Source: Phaeocystidibacter luteus
GTDB taxonomy: Bacteria; Bacteroidota; Bacteroidia; Flavobacteriales; Schleiferiaceae
Length of the DNA stretch: 64,000 nt
Direction of reading: 5' to 3'
Assembly: GCF_008933115.1 (NCBI RefSeq)
Contig: NZ_WBVO01000001.1
Coordinates: forward strand, 1-64,000
Of this stretch, positions 1-8,325 are shown piece after piece. Under the pieces are notes generated by a model. That model was not told the DNA's origin, ran no database searches, and saw only the letters and a list, made by a program, of their open reading frames with translations. The first letter of the stretch is position 1, and each line of letters begins with the position of its first letter. The translations under genes and the position numbers were made by a program.

Positions 1-5
1 GTTGA

Positions 6-133
6 GAGAATGAACCATGCTTTAGCAGGTTCATTTTGGGTATATGAATGCTTTCGCACATGCGGATGCGTAGGTAATCGTGTAGCTGACGAACAAAGGG
101 GGAATGCTAGGCACGGTGCTTTAGCGCGTGCCG
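6..133 (+). repeat. 128-bp direct repeat, copy 1, with two REP-like hairpins
   Basis: This copy matches 1041-1168 at all but two positions by eye. It carries two hairpins. The first (about 11-33) has outer arms TGAACC/GGTTCA, one unpaired A on the 5' side, inner arms TGC/GCA and loop TTTA. The second (about 111-133) has arms GGCAC/GTGCC, an unpaired G on the 5' side, inner arms GTGC/GCGC with one G-T wobble, and loop TTTA. No coding potential was seen. Both hairpins share their plan with the REP array at 15.9-17.9 kb. The repeat may extend beyond the left edge of the window. Confidence 0.9.
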
Positions 134-214
134 ATTGATCGCAAATAGCCTGGGTTGATGATTCGTTTAAGTCTATATTTAGTCGCTTAATTTCTCAATC
201 TCAATGTACTTGAT

Positions 215-940
215 ATGAAGTCTTACATCTTATTATCAGCATTTATAACTTCATTTTTTGGCTATGCTCAAGATTATGATTTACCTGCCACGTACAACTA
301 TAATCCTTGGTTTACCAGTTCGGAACATTGGAATGATACCTTAGAGGCGCGAAGGTTTCTTGGGGCCGATAGCATTATTGTTGATTACGAGAGACTGACA
401 ACGCAAAAGAAATTACGAATCGAGTATTGGCCGTCTGGAGATATTAAAAGTAAGGCTGTAGTTAGTCAAGTTTTTTTTGCTGATACTGTTTATGTGCTCT
501 CAGCAGATAACCCAACAGATACTCTGGACCTAGAAATTTACTCAGGTTTTAAGGACGTTCTGGATGGTGAGTATATTGAATATTCACATCAGAATCTTTA
601 TTTCGGAACTCCTTATGTTATAACTCATGGATTCTTCAATAATGGACGTCAAGTTGGTAAATGGGAAGTTTGGCAGTCCCAATTTGTAACCTCTATGTTG
701 ACTTTCAACGATGAAGGTTATCTAGACGGTCCCTATTCAGAATACTACTTGTACTTAAATGGTGAAAAAGGCACGATAAGGCTATCAGGTCGATTTCAAC
801 CTAAAAAGCTATCCGAGAATCCTCAAACTTTGAACAGATCAACCGGTCCGATTACTATTTCGCGTCGGATTGGACTATGGAAATTGTACGACCGAGAAGG
901 CGAGGTGATTGAGCAAGTTCAATACGAGAGAGGGGAATAA
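215..940 (+). CDS. Secreted hypothetical protein with MORN-like repeats
   Basis: A protein of 241 residues with an N-terminal signal peptide ending near GYAQ (residue 19), so probably exported to the periplasm or outer membrane. From about residue 135 it has motifs such as GKWEVW, FNDEGYLDGPYSEYY and RIGLWKLYDREGEV, which resemble the MORN-type repeats of YwqK-like secreted proteins common in Bacteroidota. No catalytic residues are recognisable. It stands alone between two 128-bp direct repeats, so it may have been acquired or moved with them. The function is unknown. Confidence 0.75.
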   Translation: MKSYILLSAFITSFFGYAQDYDLPATYNYNPWFTSSEHWNDTLEARRFLGADSIIVDYERLTTQKKLRIEYWPSGDIKSKAVVSQVFFADTVYVLSADNPTDTLDLEIYSGFKDVLDGEYIEYSHQNLYFGTPYVITHGFFNNGRQVGKWEVWQSQFVTSMLTFNDEGYLDGPYSEYYLYLNGEKGTIRLSGRFQPKKLSENPQTLNRSTGPITISRRIGLWKLYDREGEVIEQVQYERGE

Positions 941-1040
941 GCCACTCGCAGAGAAATGAAGAATATGCGTGGTGAAGAGAGAACGCAGGGAGAAAAGACT
1001 TATGGAAAATCAGACTTTTGGACTTATAGACTGGCTTGAG

Positions 1041-1168
1041 GAGAATGAACCATGCTTTAGCAGGTTCATTTTGGGTATATGAATGCTTTTGAACATGCGG
1101 ATGCGTAGGTAATCGTGTAGCTGACGAACAAAGGGGGAATGCTAGGCACGGTGCTTTAGCGCGTGCCG
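1041..1168 (+). repeat. 128-bp direct repeat, copy 2, with two REP-like hairpins
   Basis: Second copy of the element at 6-133, in the same orientation, differing only within the stretch CTTTTGAACA versus CTTTCGCACA. Both hairpins (arms TGAACC/GGTTCA and GGCAC/GTGCC, TTTA loops) are intact. It ends 9 bp before the 3' end of the convergent gene at 1178-2005 and may also work as a transcription stop between the two genes, although no U-run follows. Confidence 0.9.
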
Positions 1169-1177
1169 TTTAACAAC

Positions 1178-2005
1178 CTACTCTGGCATCTCTGACTTTG
1201 CCGGTTTTTGATCGTAGTACCTGAAGTTATAATCTGAGAATCTAGGTCTGACAAGGTTTACAACAACGTTCTTTATTTTTTGGTGATATGGAATTGCACC
1301 GTAGCGGTTATTGCGACCTTCACTAATTTGGACATGAATGTTATAAAAGACGATTTGTCCTTCCTGATATGGACCGTATATTTTTCCGAATTGAGGGCAT
1401 TGTCTCAGTGGACCTAAGTTGATTTTTCCAGATTCTGTAGAATTGGAACCATCAATAAATTCATCGCAAACGGTATCTCCATCAAGTATGATCGCTGCGC
1501 GCATTGAATCTAATTGTCCAAATTCTAAGTCGTCAAATGGATAAACCGCTAGCGTCACTTCCAGAAAGTCTCGTTCAATAATCATAGTGTTCAGCGAGTC
1601 GTATGCATGCAGCCATCGCCGAAAATAATTTAGATATATATCTACGGAATCTCTGAGTATCTGAAATTCGGCGGTTTCACCATTGTAATAGCACTGCAAC
1701 GAAAGTGAATATTCCTCTAAAAGCGGAACTCCAAGTTCAACTTTGTCATTACGATCGAAAGAATACCTTACAGGTATAGTATCGTTAAAGAAGAAGGCCA
1801 CGCTATCAGTAGTAAAGTCAATATCGGACCTACTCGGTAAACAAGGGATGCTGTCAATGTGAATTTTGGTCGGTGCAAAGGGAAAATAGCCGTAATACCA
1901 AGACTGGGCATTTAAAGGGTTTGTGATTGATAACAAGACCAGCGTCATCATTGAAAGTCTCTTTCCAACATCGAATTTTCTGTAAACAGAGGCCATTAGA
2001 TTCAT
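1178..2005 (-). CDS. Secreted hypothetical protein, paralogue of the upstream gene
   Basis: A protein of 275 residues (272 if the Met at 1996 is used) with a hydrophobic N-terminal segment ending near NPLNAQ, suggesting Sec export. It is clearly related to the protein at 2012-2725: compare DIDFTTDSVAFFFNDTIPV with NIDFSNDSLVFLFQDSIVL, then CYYNG, a LDSMR...I.LDGDT stretch and a final IPYH.KI..V. No known domain is recognised. The two genes are 6 bp apart and probably co-transcribed. They look like a tandem duplication that has since diverged. Confidence 0.7.
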   Translation of the reverse strand: MNLMASVYRKFDVGKRLSMMTLVLLSITNPLNAQSWYYGYFPFAPTKIHIDSIPCLPSRSDIDFTTDSVAFFFNDTIPVRYSFDRNDKVELGVPLLEEYSLSLQCYYNGETAEFQILRDSVDIYLNYFRRWLHAYDSLNTMIIERDFLEVTLAVYPFDDLEFGQLDSMRAAIILDGDTVCDEFIDGSNSTESGKINLGPLRQCPQFGKIYGPYQEGQIVFYNIHVQISEGRNNRYGAIPYHQKIKNVVVNLVRPRFSDYNFRYYDQKPAKSEMPE

Positions 2006-2011
2006 AATCTT

Positions 2012-2725
2012 CTACTCTGGTTCATACCGAATTGGGAGACGTACATCTTCAATCCTTCGGTGATACGGAAATGCATTTCGGGAACCTATCACCCGAACAT
2101 GGACAGCGTAGAATATAAGGTATCCTGTTGAGAAAGGTTTCTCGAGCTTTGAAATATTGGAGCAATTGATGAGTGAAGACATGTTAATATAACCTCCCTC
2201 TTCATTTCTTTGTCTTGGTATCTGAACTTCGCATAACGTGTCATCATCTAAAACGAGTGCTATACGCATAGAATCCAGACGACTTGCGTGCATATGATTC
2301 AAGGGATAGTACGCTGGATATGTTTCCAAAGGGAATGCTCCGTTTAGAAGCTTAGAAATTAAATAGCTTGGGAGAGGATTGAATCCTTGAACAGACCTTT
2401 TTAAAAAATTGAGCCTCAGTTCTAAACTATCTCGCGTCAGTTCTACATACGATATCGAACCGTTGTAGTAACACTCAACAAGCAATCTTGGATTGTTCGT
2501 TAGGGGTATCCCAACATCTACTGAATCCGAGACTCGGAAACAGTATCGAAGAACGATTGAATCTTGGAAAAGAAATACCAAACTGTCGTTAGAAAAGTCA
2601 ATATTCTCTTCACTTGGCAAATTTGAAAATTCACTTAATGCGGTCCGCACATCCATGTGAGGCATATATCCTCTCACGTTACATTGACCATAAACAACAT
2701 ATGGTAGTAAGAGCAGAATGCCCAT
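2012..2725 (-). CDS. Secreted hypothetical protein (paralogue pair)
   Basis: The reading frame is open to 2845, but the Met at 2725 is preferred because it is followed at once by a signal peptide (MGILLLLPYVVYGQ); the 40 residues before it are polar and come from a region with a short tandem repeat. The mature protein of about 220 residues matches its neighbour at 1178-2005 along most of its length, with conserved CYYNG and LDSMRIALVLDDDTLC stretches. It lies downstream of a TonB receptor and a small conserved gene on the same strand. No function can be assigned. Confidence 0.68.
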   Translation of the reverse strand: MGILLLLPYVVYGQCNVRGYMPHMDVRTALSEFSNLPSEENIDFSNDSLVFLFQDSIVLRYCFRVSDSVDVGIPLTNNPRLLVECYYNGSISYVELTRDSLELRLNFLKRSVQGFNPLPSYLISKLLNGAFPLETYPAYYPLNHMHASRLDSMRIALVLDDDTLCEVQIPRQRNEEGGYINMSSLINCSNISKLEKPFSTGYLIFYAVHVRVIGSRNAFPYHRRIEDVRLPIRYEPE

Positions 2726-2766
2726 GACAAGTCCCAGCCTGTCGCCTCTTGCCTCTTGCCTCAAGC

Positions 2767-3012
2767 CTATTGAGCCCCCTTCAACGCCAATCCCTTCCAG
2801 TCGCCATACATCGCGTTGAAGTGATCGTGTACCTTGTCTAGCCATTCGTTCGTGAGGGTTGCCTTTACACTTTCAACGCTGGGGTAGACCTCTTTCGCAT
2901 AACGGTAACTCTGACGCATAGGTCCGGCTTCCAACTCAACCATAAAGTGCTTGTCGGTTACGTAAATGACAATTCTGAACGTGGAATGAGGTATCTGTTC
3001 GGCTATTCTCAT
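2767..3012 (-). CDS. Small uncharacterised protein (81 aa) downstream of TonB receptor
   Basis: The preferred start is the Met at 3012 (MRIAEQIPHSTFRIVIYVTD), two bases after the receptor stop codon, which suggests translational coupling. An open extension to 3108 overlaps the receptor C-terminus and is rejected. The 81-residue product has no signal peptide or membrane segment, so it should be cytoplasmic. Its alternating beta pattern (FRIVIYVTDKHFMVELEAG) followed by an amphipathic helix suggests a small alpha/beta fold. The family is not recognised. Confidence 0.6.
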   Translation of the reverse strand: MRIAEQIPHSTFRIVIYVTDKHFMVELEAGPMRQSYRYAKEVYPSVESVKATLTNEWLDKVHDHFNAMYGDWKGLALKGAQ

Positions 3013-3014
3013 GG

Positions 3015-5435
3015 CTAGAAACTTACGTGGACTTTCAAGTTTAGGAGTCGGCTGGTGAGGTAGTTCGGCACAGCGTATTGATTTGCCGAGCTCACATCTC
3101 GAACCCACAAATAACTCACCGTGTTTCTTGATTCAAATACATTGAAGACTTCCAAACTCACCCAAAATTCGTCGATGTTCTTGTAAAAACTGTTCTTGTA
3201 TTCCTTGTCTCTCTCTCGAAATACCTTAATAAATCCCAAGTCCAGTCTTCTGTACATCGGACTTCTAAAGGTGTGTGTAAATCTCGGAGTTTGTGGCGCG
3301 CCAAACGGAAACCCTCCCGTAACCACAAGGTTGACATTCACCCTGAAAGTTGGGTTTTGTGGTAAGTAATCCTGGAAGAATAACGAGAAGTTGAAGCGCT
3401 GATCCGTCGGACGTGGAATGTATCCCGCTCCATCTCCTTCAATATCTTCTTCAACCCTAAAAATGGACAAGCTCGCCCAGCTTTCTACACCCTTTACAAA
3501 TTCTCCATTCAATCGGGTGTCAATTCCATAAGCTCTGCCTCGAGCTTCGTTCACGGCCGAATAGCGAATCCTGACATTGTCGATCTCATACGGAATCAAG
3601 TTATACATGTCCTTGTAGTAGGCCTCCGTGTTCAAAACGAAAGGTCGATCCCACATTTCAAAGGTGTATTTTCCGCCGGCTACGTAGTGAACGGCCAATT
3701 GTGCACGAATGTCTGGGTTGATTTCGCCCTGTAGGTCACGCATCTCGCGATAGAATGCGGGCTGATGATAAAGTCCCGAAGCAAAAGTGAATAACCACTT
3801 ATTCAAATTGGCTGGCCGCCAACTCAAACGCATTCTCGGGCTAGCGGTAAGCTGACCACTCCATGTCCAATACTGACCTCGAACACCGGCATTTAGTCGG
3901 TACTGATGTTCGTTTGATTCCCACGGGATGACATAATCTACATAAGCAGTAGAGCGCCAGCTCGTGACAGCTCCGCGTGTATCAAAATTCTCCCAGACCT
4001 CTAAGTTCTCATCCGGAATGTAGATGGTGTCGCCACCAGCGATCACGATTTGCGTCGGCTGATGCGTAACCGAATAACCAGCGCTGTCGATGTATTCCCA
4101 CTCCTTGTAGCGATCCACAATATCTTCCCTTTGAAGGCGTCCACCCCAGTAGAGACTTCCCTTGTCCATATGCATCACGCCTCGGTGACCCACATTAAAG
4201 ATGATGGCGTCCATGGTATTGCGCGCATACTGGTGAAATCCACCCACCCCACGAACAGAGGCAATTTCACCGAAATCGTCACTTCCCAAATTGGTGTTTA
4301 GATCGCCCAAACGGTAAAGTCCAATTACATCGACGTACTCCGTTTCTACAGTTTGATAGGCCGAAGTGTAAAAGCTCAGCGATAGATCGTCGTGAGGAGC
4401 ATATTCTGTACTTAAGGCGCCAAAGGTGGTGTTGTATTGATAGTTCTCTTGACCTTCGAAGAACACCGTAAGTTGCAATGCTTCTTGGAATGATCCGAAT
4501 TGAGTGTTTCTCGTTCCTGGTTGTACGCGGTAGTCATTCTGCGCGATGTTCCCCAAGAAGTTGAGCTTCCATTCTTCCGTAATGGTGTATCCCAAGAGTA
4601 ATTGAGCATCGAAGAAGTTTGATGTGAAATCACCGTCGGTGTCTAGCGCGCCCAACAAAAGTCTGTTGGTTTGATAGCGAATGCCGCCCATTGCCGTCAG
4701 TCGTTCATCTTTAGATCGGCCACCAAGTGCAAGCTGCCCTCCAAGTAAACTTCCTCTAAACGTGCCCTCGAACTCCTCCGGCTCCTTGTAGGTGATGTCG
4801 AGAACCGATGACATCTTATCCCCATAAATTGCACTGAAACCGCCGGCAGAGAAGGAGATGTTGTCAACCATATCGGGGTTTATGAAAGACAAACCTTCTT
4901 GCTGGCCTGCTCGAACTAGGAATGGACGGTATACTTCGATACCATTGAGATAGACCAGGTTTTCATCAAAGCTCCCGCCTCGTACGTTGTATTGCGAGGA
5001 GAATTCGCTTCTGCCAATTACTCCGGGGAGTGTTCGAATCAATCCTTCTACTGAACTCTGAGGTCCAGCGATGGCTTGGAGGTTTTTCGAATCGAGTTCT
5101 GTGTTGCCTGTCTGCGCGCCACCTTCGCTGCGCACGTCGATTTCCTCGAGATACTCGCTTCGTTGTATGGTTATCGAAACTTCGTATTCTCCTGTTACTT
5201 CTGGGATATAAATCGTGTCGGTTTTGTAACCCACGCGTCCCAAAATGGCATAGCCGGGGAAGTCGGCCGGCGCCGTAATCCTGAATTGACCATTGTCATT
5301 TGAATAGGTGGAGAGGTTGCCAACGACAATAAGAACTTGTTCTACTGGCTCGCCGTCGACATCAGAAACGGTACCCACGATAGTTTGTGCGGTGCCGAGG
5401 AAAGGAAAGAGGAGCAGGAGTAGGAGATACCGCAT
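3015..5435 (-). CDS. TonB-dependent receptor with carboxypeptidase-like N-terminal domain
   Basis: An outer-membrane beta-barrel of 806 residues. The signal peptide ends near GTAQ (17). Residues 18-100 form a CarboxypepD_reg-like beta-sandwich (IVGTVSDVDGEPVEQV...DNGQFRI), residues about 105-215 the plug (YNVRGGSFDENLVYLNG at 149-165), and the rest the barrel, ending in a C-terminal phenylalanine as expected for BamA-assembled proteins. There is no SusD partner next to it, so a glycan-type SusCD role is unlikely; the substrate may be a siderophore or another small ligand but cannot be read from the sequence. It lies 3 bp downstream of another carboxypeptidase-regulatory-domain gene and is probably in the same operon. 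Confidence 0.93.
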   Translation of the reverse strand: MRYLLLLLLFPFLGTAQTIVGTVSDVDGEPVEQVLIVVGNLSTYSNDNGQFRITAPADFPGYAILGRVGYKTDTIYIPEVTGEYEVSITIQRSEYLEEIDVRSEGGAQTGNTELDSKNLQAIAGPQSSVEGLIRTLPGVIGRSEFSSQYNVRGGSFDENLVYLNGIEVYRPFLVRAGQQEGLSFINPDMVDNISFSAGGFSAIYGDKMSSVLDITYKEPEEFEGTFRGSLLGGQLALGGRSKDERLTAMGGIRYQTNRLLLGALDTDGDFTSNFFDAQLLLGYTITEEWKLNFLGNIAQNDYRVQPGTRNTQFGSFQEALQLTVFFEGQENYQYNTTFGALSTEYAPHDDLSLSFYTSAYQTVETEYVDVIGLYRLGDLNTNLGSDDFGEIASVRGVGGFHQYARNTMDAIIFNVGHRGVMHMDKGSLYWGGRLQREDIVDRYKEWEYIDSAGYSVTHQPTQIVIAGGDTIYIPDENLEVWENFDTRGAVTSWRSTAYVDYVIPWESNEHQYRLNAGVRGQYWTWSGQLTASPRMRLSWRPANLNKWLFTFASGLYHQPAFYREMRDLQGEINPDIRAQLAVHYVAGGKYTFEMWDRPFVLNTEAYYKDMYNLIPYEIDNVRIRYSAVNEARGRAYGIDTRLNGEFVKGVESWASLSIFRVEEDIEGDGAGYIPRPTDQRFNFSLFFQDYLPQNPTFRVNVNLVVTGGFPFGAPQTPRFTHTFRSPMYRRLDLGFIKVFRERDKEYKNSFYKNIDEFWVSLEVFNVFESRNTVSYLWVRDVSSANQYAVPNYLTSRLLNLKVHVSF

Positions 5436-5438
5436 CTA

Positions 5439-6131
5439 TTAGTCACTAAAATCGCCTCGCTGAATGGCCTTAAAGAATTCATTCCAAGCGAATGGGTCGG
5501 TAAGTCGACCTAGCAATGCCGCGCCGCCATTGGCGCCATAATATCTTCCCTGGTTGTACAAGTTGTAGTTCTGCGACTTGATAACGTAGTTGCCAATTTC
5601 CCGAGCGTCATAGCCCATTTCTTCGGCACGTTCTTTCAGTTGCTGAATGGCGAGATTGCGCTGGGCAATGTCCATTTCCGTGGTCGGAAGATTCATTGCC
5701 AAGAGCTCGCGTTGAAGGTTTTCCGGGCGCGGCCAAGGATAAAGTATGATTTCCGCAATCTCGTATGCTTTCCATTTCAAGGTTACAATCGAGAGGTAAC
5801 TCTTTCCCTCAAGAGTGTCGGGAACCCAAAGCTTTTGCGATTCGAAACTAAAATGACTGAAGACAATAGTATCATTCGGAAGGGCGGCTATGCTGAAGAA
5901 TCCATCCTCACCACTTTCTGCGAGAGTCGCTTTTCTACCTTTAACATATACCACTGCATTCGGAACGAATTGCGACAAAGAGTCGTTCGTCATAATCGCT
6001 CCAGATACTTGGATGACGTCAGGCCGAGACTGAGCTTTGGTAGTGTCTCTCGACTGCGATTGCTCTTGCTGTGCCATAGACATGACAGATGCAAGCATCA
6101 AAAGCGGAATGAAGAGGTGTTTTAGTTTCAT
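5439..6131 (-). CDS. Secreted carboxypeptidase-regulatory-like domain protein
   Basis: A protein of 230 residues with a signal peptide ending at SMAQ (about residue 21). Residues about 42-125 form a CarboxypepD_reg-like domain (VSGAIMTNDSL...FVPNAVVYVKG, then SGEDGFFSIAALPNDTIVFS), the same fold found at the N-terminus of TonB receptors, but there is no barrel. The C-terminal part is helical. It begins the operon that continues into the TonB receptor 3 bp later, so it may be a periplasmic or outer-membrane accessory of that receptor; this is inference from position. Confidence 0.8.
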   Translation of the reverse strand: MKLKHLFIPLLMLASVMSMAQQEQSQSRDTTKAQSRPDVIQVSGAIMTNDSLSQFVPNAVVYVKGRKATLAESGEDGFFSIAALPNDTIVFSHFSFESQKLWVPDTLEGKSYLSIVTLKWKAYEIAEIILYPWPRPENLQRELLAMNLPTTEMDIAQRNLAIQQLKERAEEMGYDAREIGNYVIKSQNYNLYNQGRYYGANGGAALLGRLTDPFAWNEFFKAIQRGDFSD

Positions 6132-6138
6132 GTAGCGT

Positions 6139-6146
6139 CAAAGTTA
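6139..6146 (-). promoter_or_regulatory. Putative Bacteroidota -7 box for the TonB receptor operon
   Basis: Read on the minus strand this is TAACTTTG, a full match to TAnnTTTG, seven bases before the ATG at 6131. No TTG lies at the expected 17-23 nt upstream. If used, the transcript would be leaderless or nearly so. Confidence 0.4.
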
Positions 6147-6162
6147 CGCAAAACGCGAAGGT

Positions 6163-7890
6163 CTAACGAATCGAATACGAAAACGGTATGCGAACTTCGG
6201 TTTTATTGTTTCTGTCATCTGTAACAATGACTTTGAATTCGTGTTCGCCGTTGGGTATTCGATTTGACAACTCAACCTCGAGCAAGTCGTACTTCGCGTC
6301 GTAGCTCATCAAATGCCATTGTCCGTCGATATAGCAGTCATACGATTGAATGCCCGAAAGGTCGTCTGTCATTTTGAGTTTGATGACGCTTCCGGTAGAC
6401 AGTTGCTGACCCGAACGAATTCCCGAAAGAACACGAACCGCGGGAGGCACAGAGTCCACCATAAGTGTGAAGTTGCCCATGGTTCTTACACGAGCCTCGA
6501 TGAATGGCTGGCTATTGTGAATCTGTACATCTCCATCCCAAGAATCAGGGCTGTTCAAGTTGTCATCCAAAGAAACGACTACCGCTTTACTGTGATATTT
6601 AACAGGCACATCCGCCAATGAAAGTCCCACGCGATAGTGCTTGTGAACAGGAATTCCCGTTCTACCGATTTGATAAATACTCCCGTAGCAGAAGTCAAGT
6701 CCGCTTCTAATCGTCGTATCCACATCTGCAGATTCATAGAGTACATCAATTCCCAAATTGGCGTAAAAGGAGCCCCAATCAATGTTGAAGACAGAGTTAT
6801 GCGGAATCTGTAGGTCGCTTGAGGTGCTAGAGCTATCGGCTAACGCCTCATACCGAATGGATCCATTCAGAAGGGTCACATTGCCGGCAACGTCGGAGAT
6901 TTTCCACTGAAGGTCGTATGAGGAATCTGCCTCGACAGTAAGGATGCCGTTCTGTTCTGTTCCGCTGTACATGCGCAATGCGTTACTCGGTAGAATCCAC
7001 ATGCGATTGATTTTCTTGCTACAGCAATCGTATAGGTCGTAATCGATATGTGCATTTAGGTACCTCGTTTCAGCAAATGCAAATCGCTCTGCACGAAACT
7101 CGTTTGTTTTGGACCCATTTACGAATTGCTCGATTTTAAACGGCCCGTTGGAGTTCCAGGCTCCGTCGAGTCGATCAATCACATCGATGGCAAATCCAAT
7201 TTGACCTGCACCTCGTTGCGTCCAGCGGAACGCATATTCTCCATTGCGAATAGTTCTGAGAGACAGCTCAGTCCGAGCATGCCGTTGGTTAAGGTGAGAT
7301 TCAGCGTTTAGGGGATATGCATATACACCGCGAACTTCGGGTGTTCTATGGTCGTCAATTTCGTACCCAAAGAGCAGCGGGTTAATGGGTTCTTCTGTTC
7401 TCGAATCTCGAATCTCAAAATGGAGGTGAGGACCACCGCTTCCGCCAGAGTTACCGCTCTTTGCGATCACATCGCCTTGCATAACCGGAAAAGTGCCGGC
7501 GGGAGGAAAGAGATTGACATAAAAGGATTTCTGAGCATATTGCTTCTCTTCAACCCATTTCTGGATATCGGCATCGAAAGATTGTAGGTGAGCGTACACG
7601 GTGGTGTACCCATTGGGGTGCCTCACGTATAGCGCATTGCCATACCCATAGGGCGAAACAGCGATGCGTACAACCTCGCCTGATGCGGCGGCGCGTACGT
7701 TCAAGCCTTCTACCCCTTGTGTTTTGATGTCGATTCCGGCATGGAAGTGATTGCTGCGCAGCTCGCCGTAGGTGCCCGATAGAATTAAGGGAATGTCGAG
7801 TGGACTTTGAAAGTAGTTTTGGGGATATTGAGCTTGAATTAAGTTGCTGAATATCAGGGTTAAAACTGTAATACGTAGGTATTGAATCAT
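6163..7890 (-). CDS. Secreted M23 family metallopeptidase
   Basis: The frame is open to 7929, but the Met at 7890 (MIQYLRITVLTLIFSNLIQAQ) gives a clean signal peptide and is preferred, giving 575 residues. The N-terminal catalytic domain has the LytM/M23 signature: HxxxD in HAGID (about 50-54) and HLH in GPHLHFEIRD (about 155-157), the zinc ligands of a peptidoglycan endopeptidase. The long C-terminal half is beta-rich (Ig-like) and ends in IPNGEHEFKVIVTDDRNNK, a common layout in Bacteroidota M23 proteins. It probably trims periplasmic peptidoglycan or regulates amidases. It is divergent from the zapA operon. Confidence 0.93.
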   Translation of the reverse strand: MIQYLRITVLTLIFSNLIQAQYPQNYFQSPLDIPLILSGTYGELRSNHFHAGIDIKTQGVEGLNVRAAASGEVVRIAVSPYGYGNALYVRHPNGYTTVYAHLQSFDADIQKWVEEKQYAQKSFYVNLFPPAGTFPVMQGDVIAKSGNSGGSGGPHLHFEIRDSRTEEPINPLLFGYEIDDHRTPEVRGVYAYPLNAESHLNQRHARTELSLRTIRNGEYAFRWTQRGAGQIGFAIDVIDRLDGAWNSNGPFKIEQFVNGSKTNEFRAERFAFAETRYLNAHIDYDLYDCCSKKINRMWILPSNALRMYSGTEQNGILTVEADSSYDLQWKISDVAGNVTLLNGSIRYEALADSSSTSSDLQIPHNSVFNIDWGSFYANLGIDVLYESADVDTTIRSGLDFCYGSIYQIGRTGIPVHKHYRVGLSLADVPVKYHSKAVVVSLDDNLNSPDSWDGDVQIHNSQPFIEARVRTMGNFTLMVDSVPPAVRVLSGIRSGQQLSTGSVIKLKMTDDLSGIQSYDCYIDGQWHLMSYDAKYDLLEVELSNRIPNGEHEFKVIVTDDRNNKTEVRIPFSYSIR

Positions 7891-7963
7891 AGAGTCACTC
7901 GGGAGTAAAGGGGTGTAAAAGTTCTTCAAATAACGGAAGAAGCGCGAAAATTAGTGGAAATGA

Positions 7964-7994
7964 TTGTGTTCATAAGCCTCCTTCGTTACTTTTG
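7964..7994 (+). promoter_or_regulatory. Promoter of the zapA-6S-rny region
   Basis: TTG at 7964-7966, 20 nt, then TACTTTTG at 7987-7994: a full match to the Bacteroidota consensus TTG-N17-23-TAnnTTTG. The first ATG downstream is at 8022, giving a leader of about 20 nt. Confidence 0.75.
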
Positions 7995-8021
7995 CTCTAG
8001 ACCGGAGCGTTAAACTATTTC

Positions 8022-8315
8022 ATGAACCCAACCCTCCAACTTGCTGATAATGTTCGCCGTAAGTTACAGACACTTGCGGAGAGATACGATGCCCTGAAGG
8101 CTGAGAACGCTGCGTTAAAGTCGGCGGTCGATGAGCTCAAGGCAAATAAGAGCGAGATGGAATCGGAGATGGATGGATTGAAAGAGTCGCTTCGACAGGC
8201 AAGAATGGCTGGCGCCCTACGAGGAGAAACTTCGGAGGCAACAGAAGAAACGAAGGCTACGATTGCCGAGTTAGTGCGAGAAATCGACAAGTGCATCGCG
8301 CTGCTCAATGCTTAG
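8022..8315 (+). CDS. Small coiled-coil protein upstream of ZapA
   Basis: A protein of 97 residues that is almost entirely predicted coiled coil: heptad-like runs from about 10 to 65 (LTLAERYDALKAENAALKSAVDEL region) and a helical tail after residue 75. It has no signal peptide. It is followed directly by zapA, with the preferred zapA start 10 bp after its stop. Its size and coiled-coil character recall ZapB-type division factors, and genes of this sort often precede zapA in Bacteroidota. The division role is inference from position, not from sequence homology. Confidence 0.75.
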   Translation: MNPTLQLADNVRRKLQTLAERYDALKAENAALKSAVDELKANKSEMESEMDGLKESLRQARMAGALRGETSEATEETKATIAELVREIDKCIALLNA

Positions 8316-8325
8316 ACCGGAGGTC

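Noticed and set aside
3013-3108. Extended N-terminus of the small gene at 2767
   Set aside because: It is read out of frame through the end of the TonB receptor and has no sign of conservation; the internal Met at 3012 fits a coupled start.
3015-6131. SusCD glycan utilisation locus
   Set aside because: The receptor has no SusD-like lipoprotein neighbour and no glycoside hydrolase is present.
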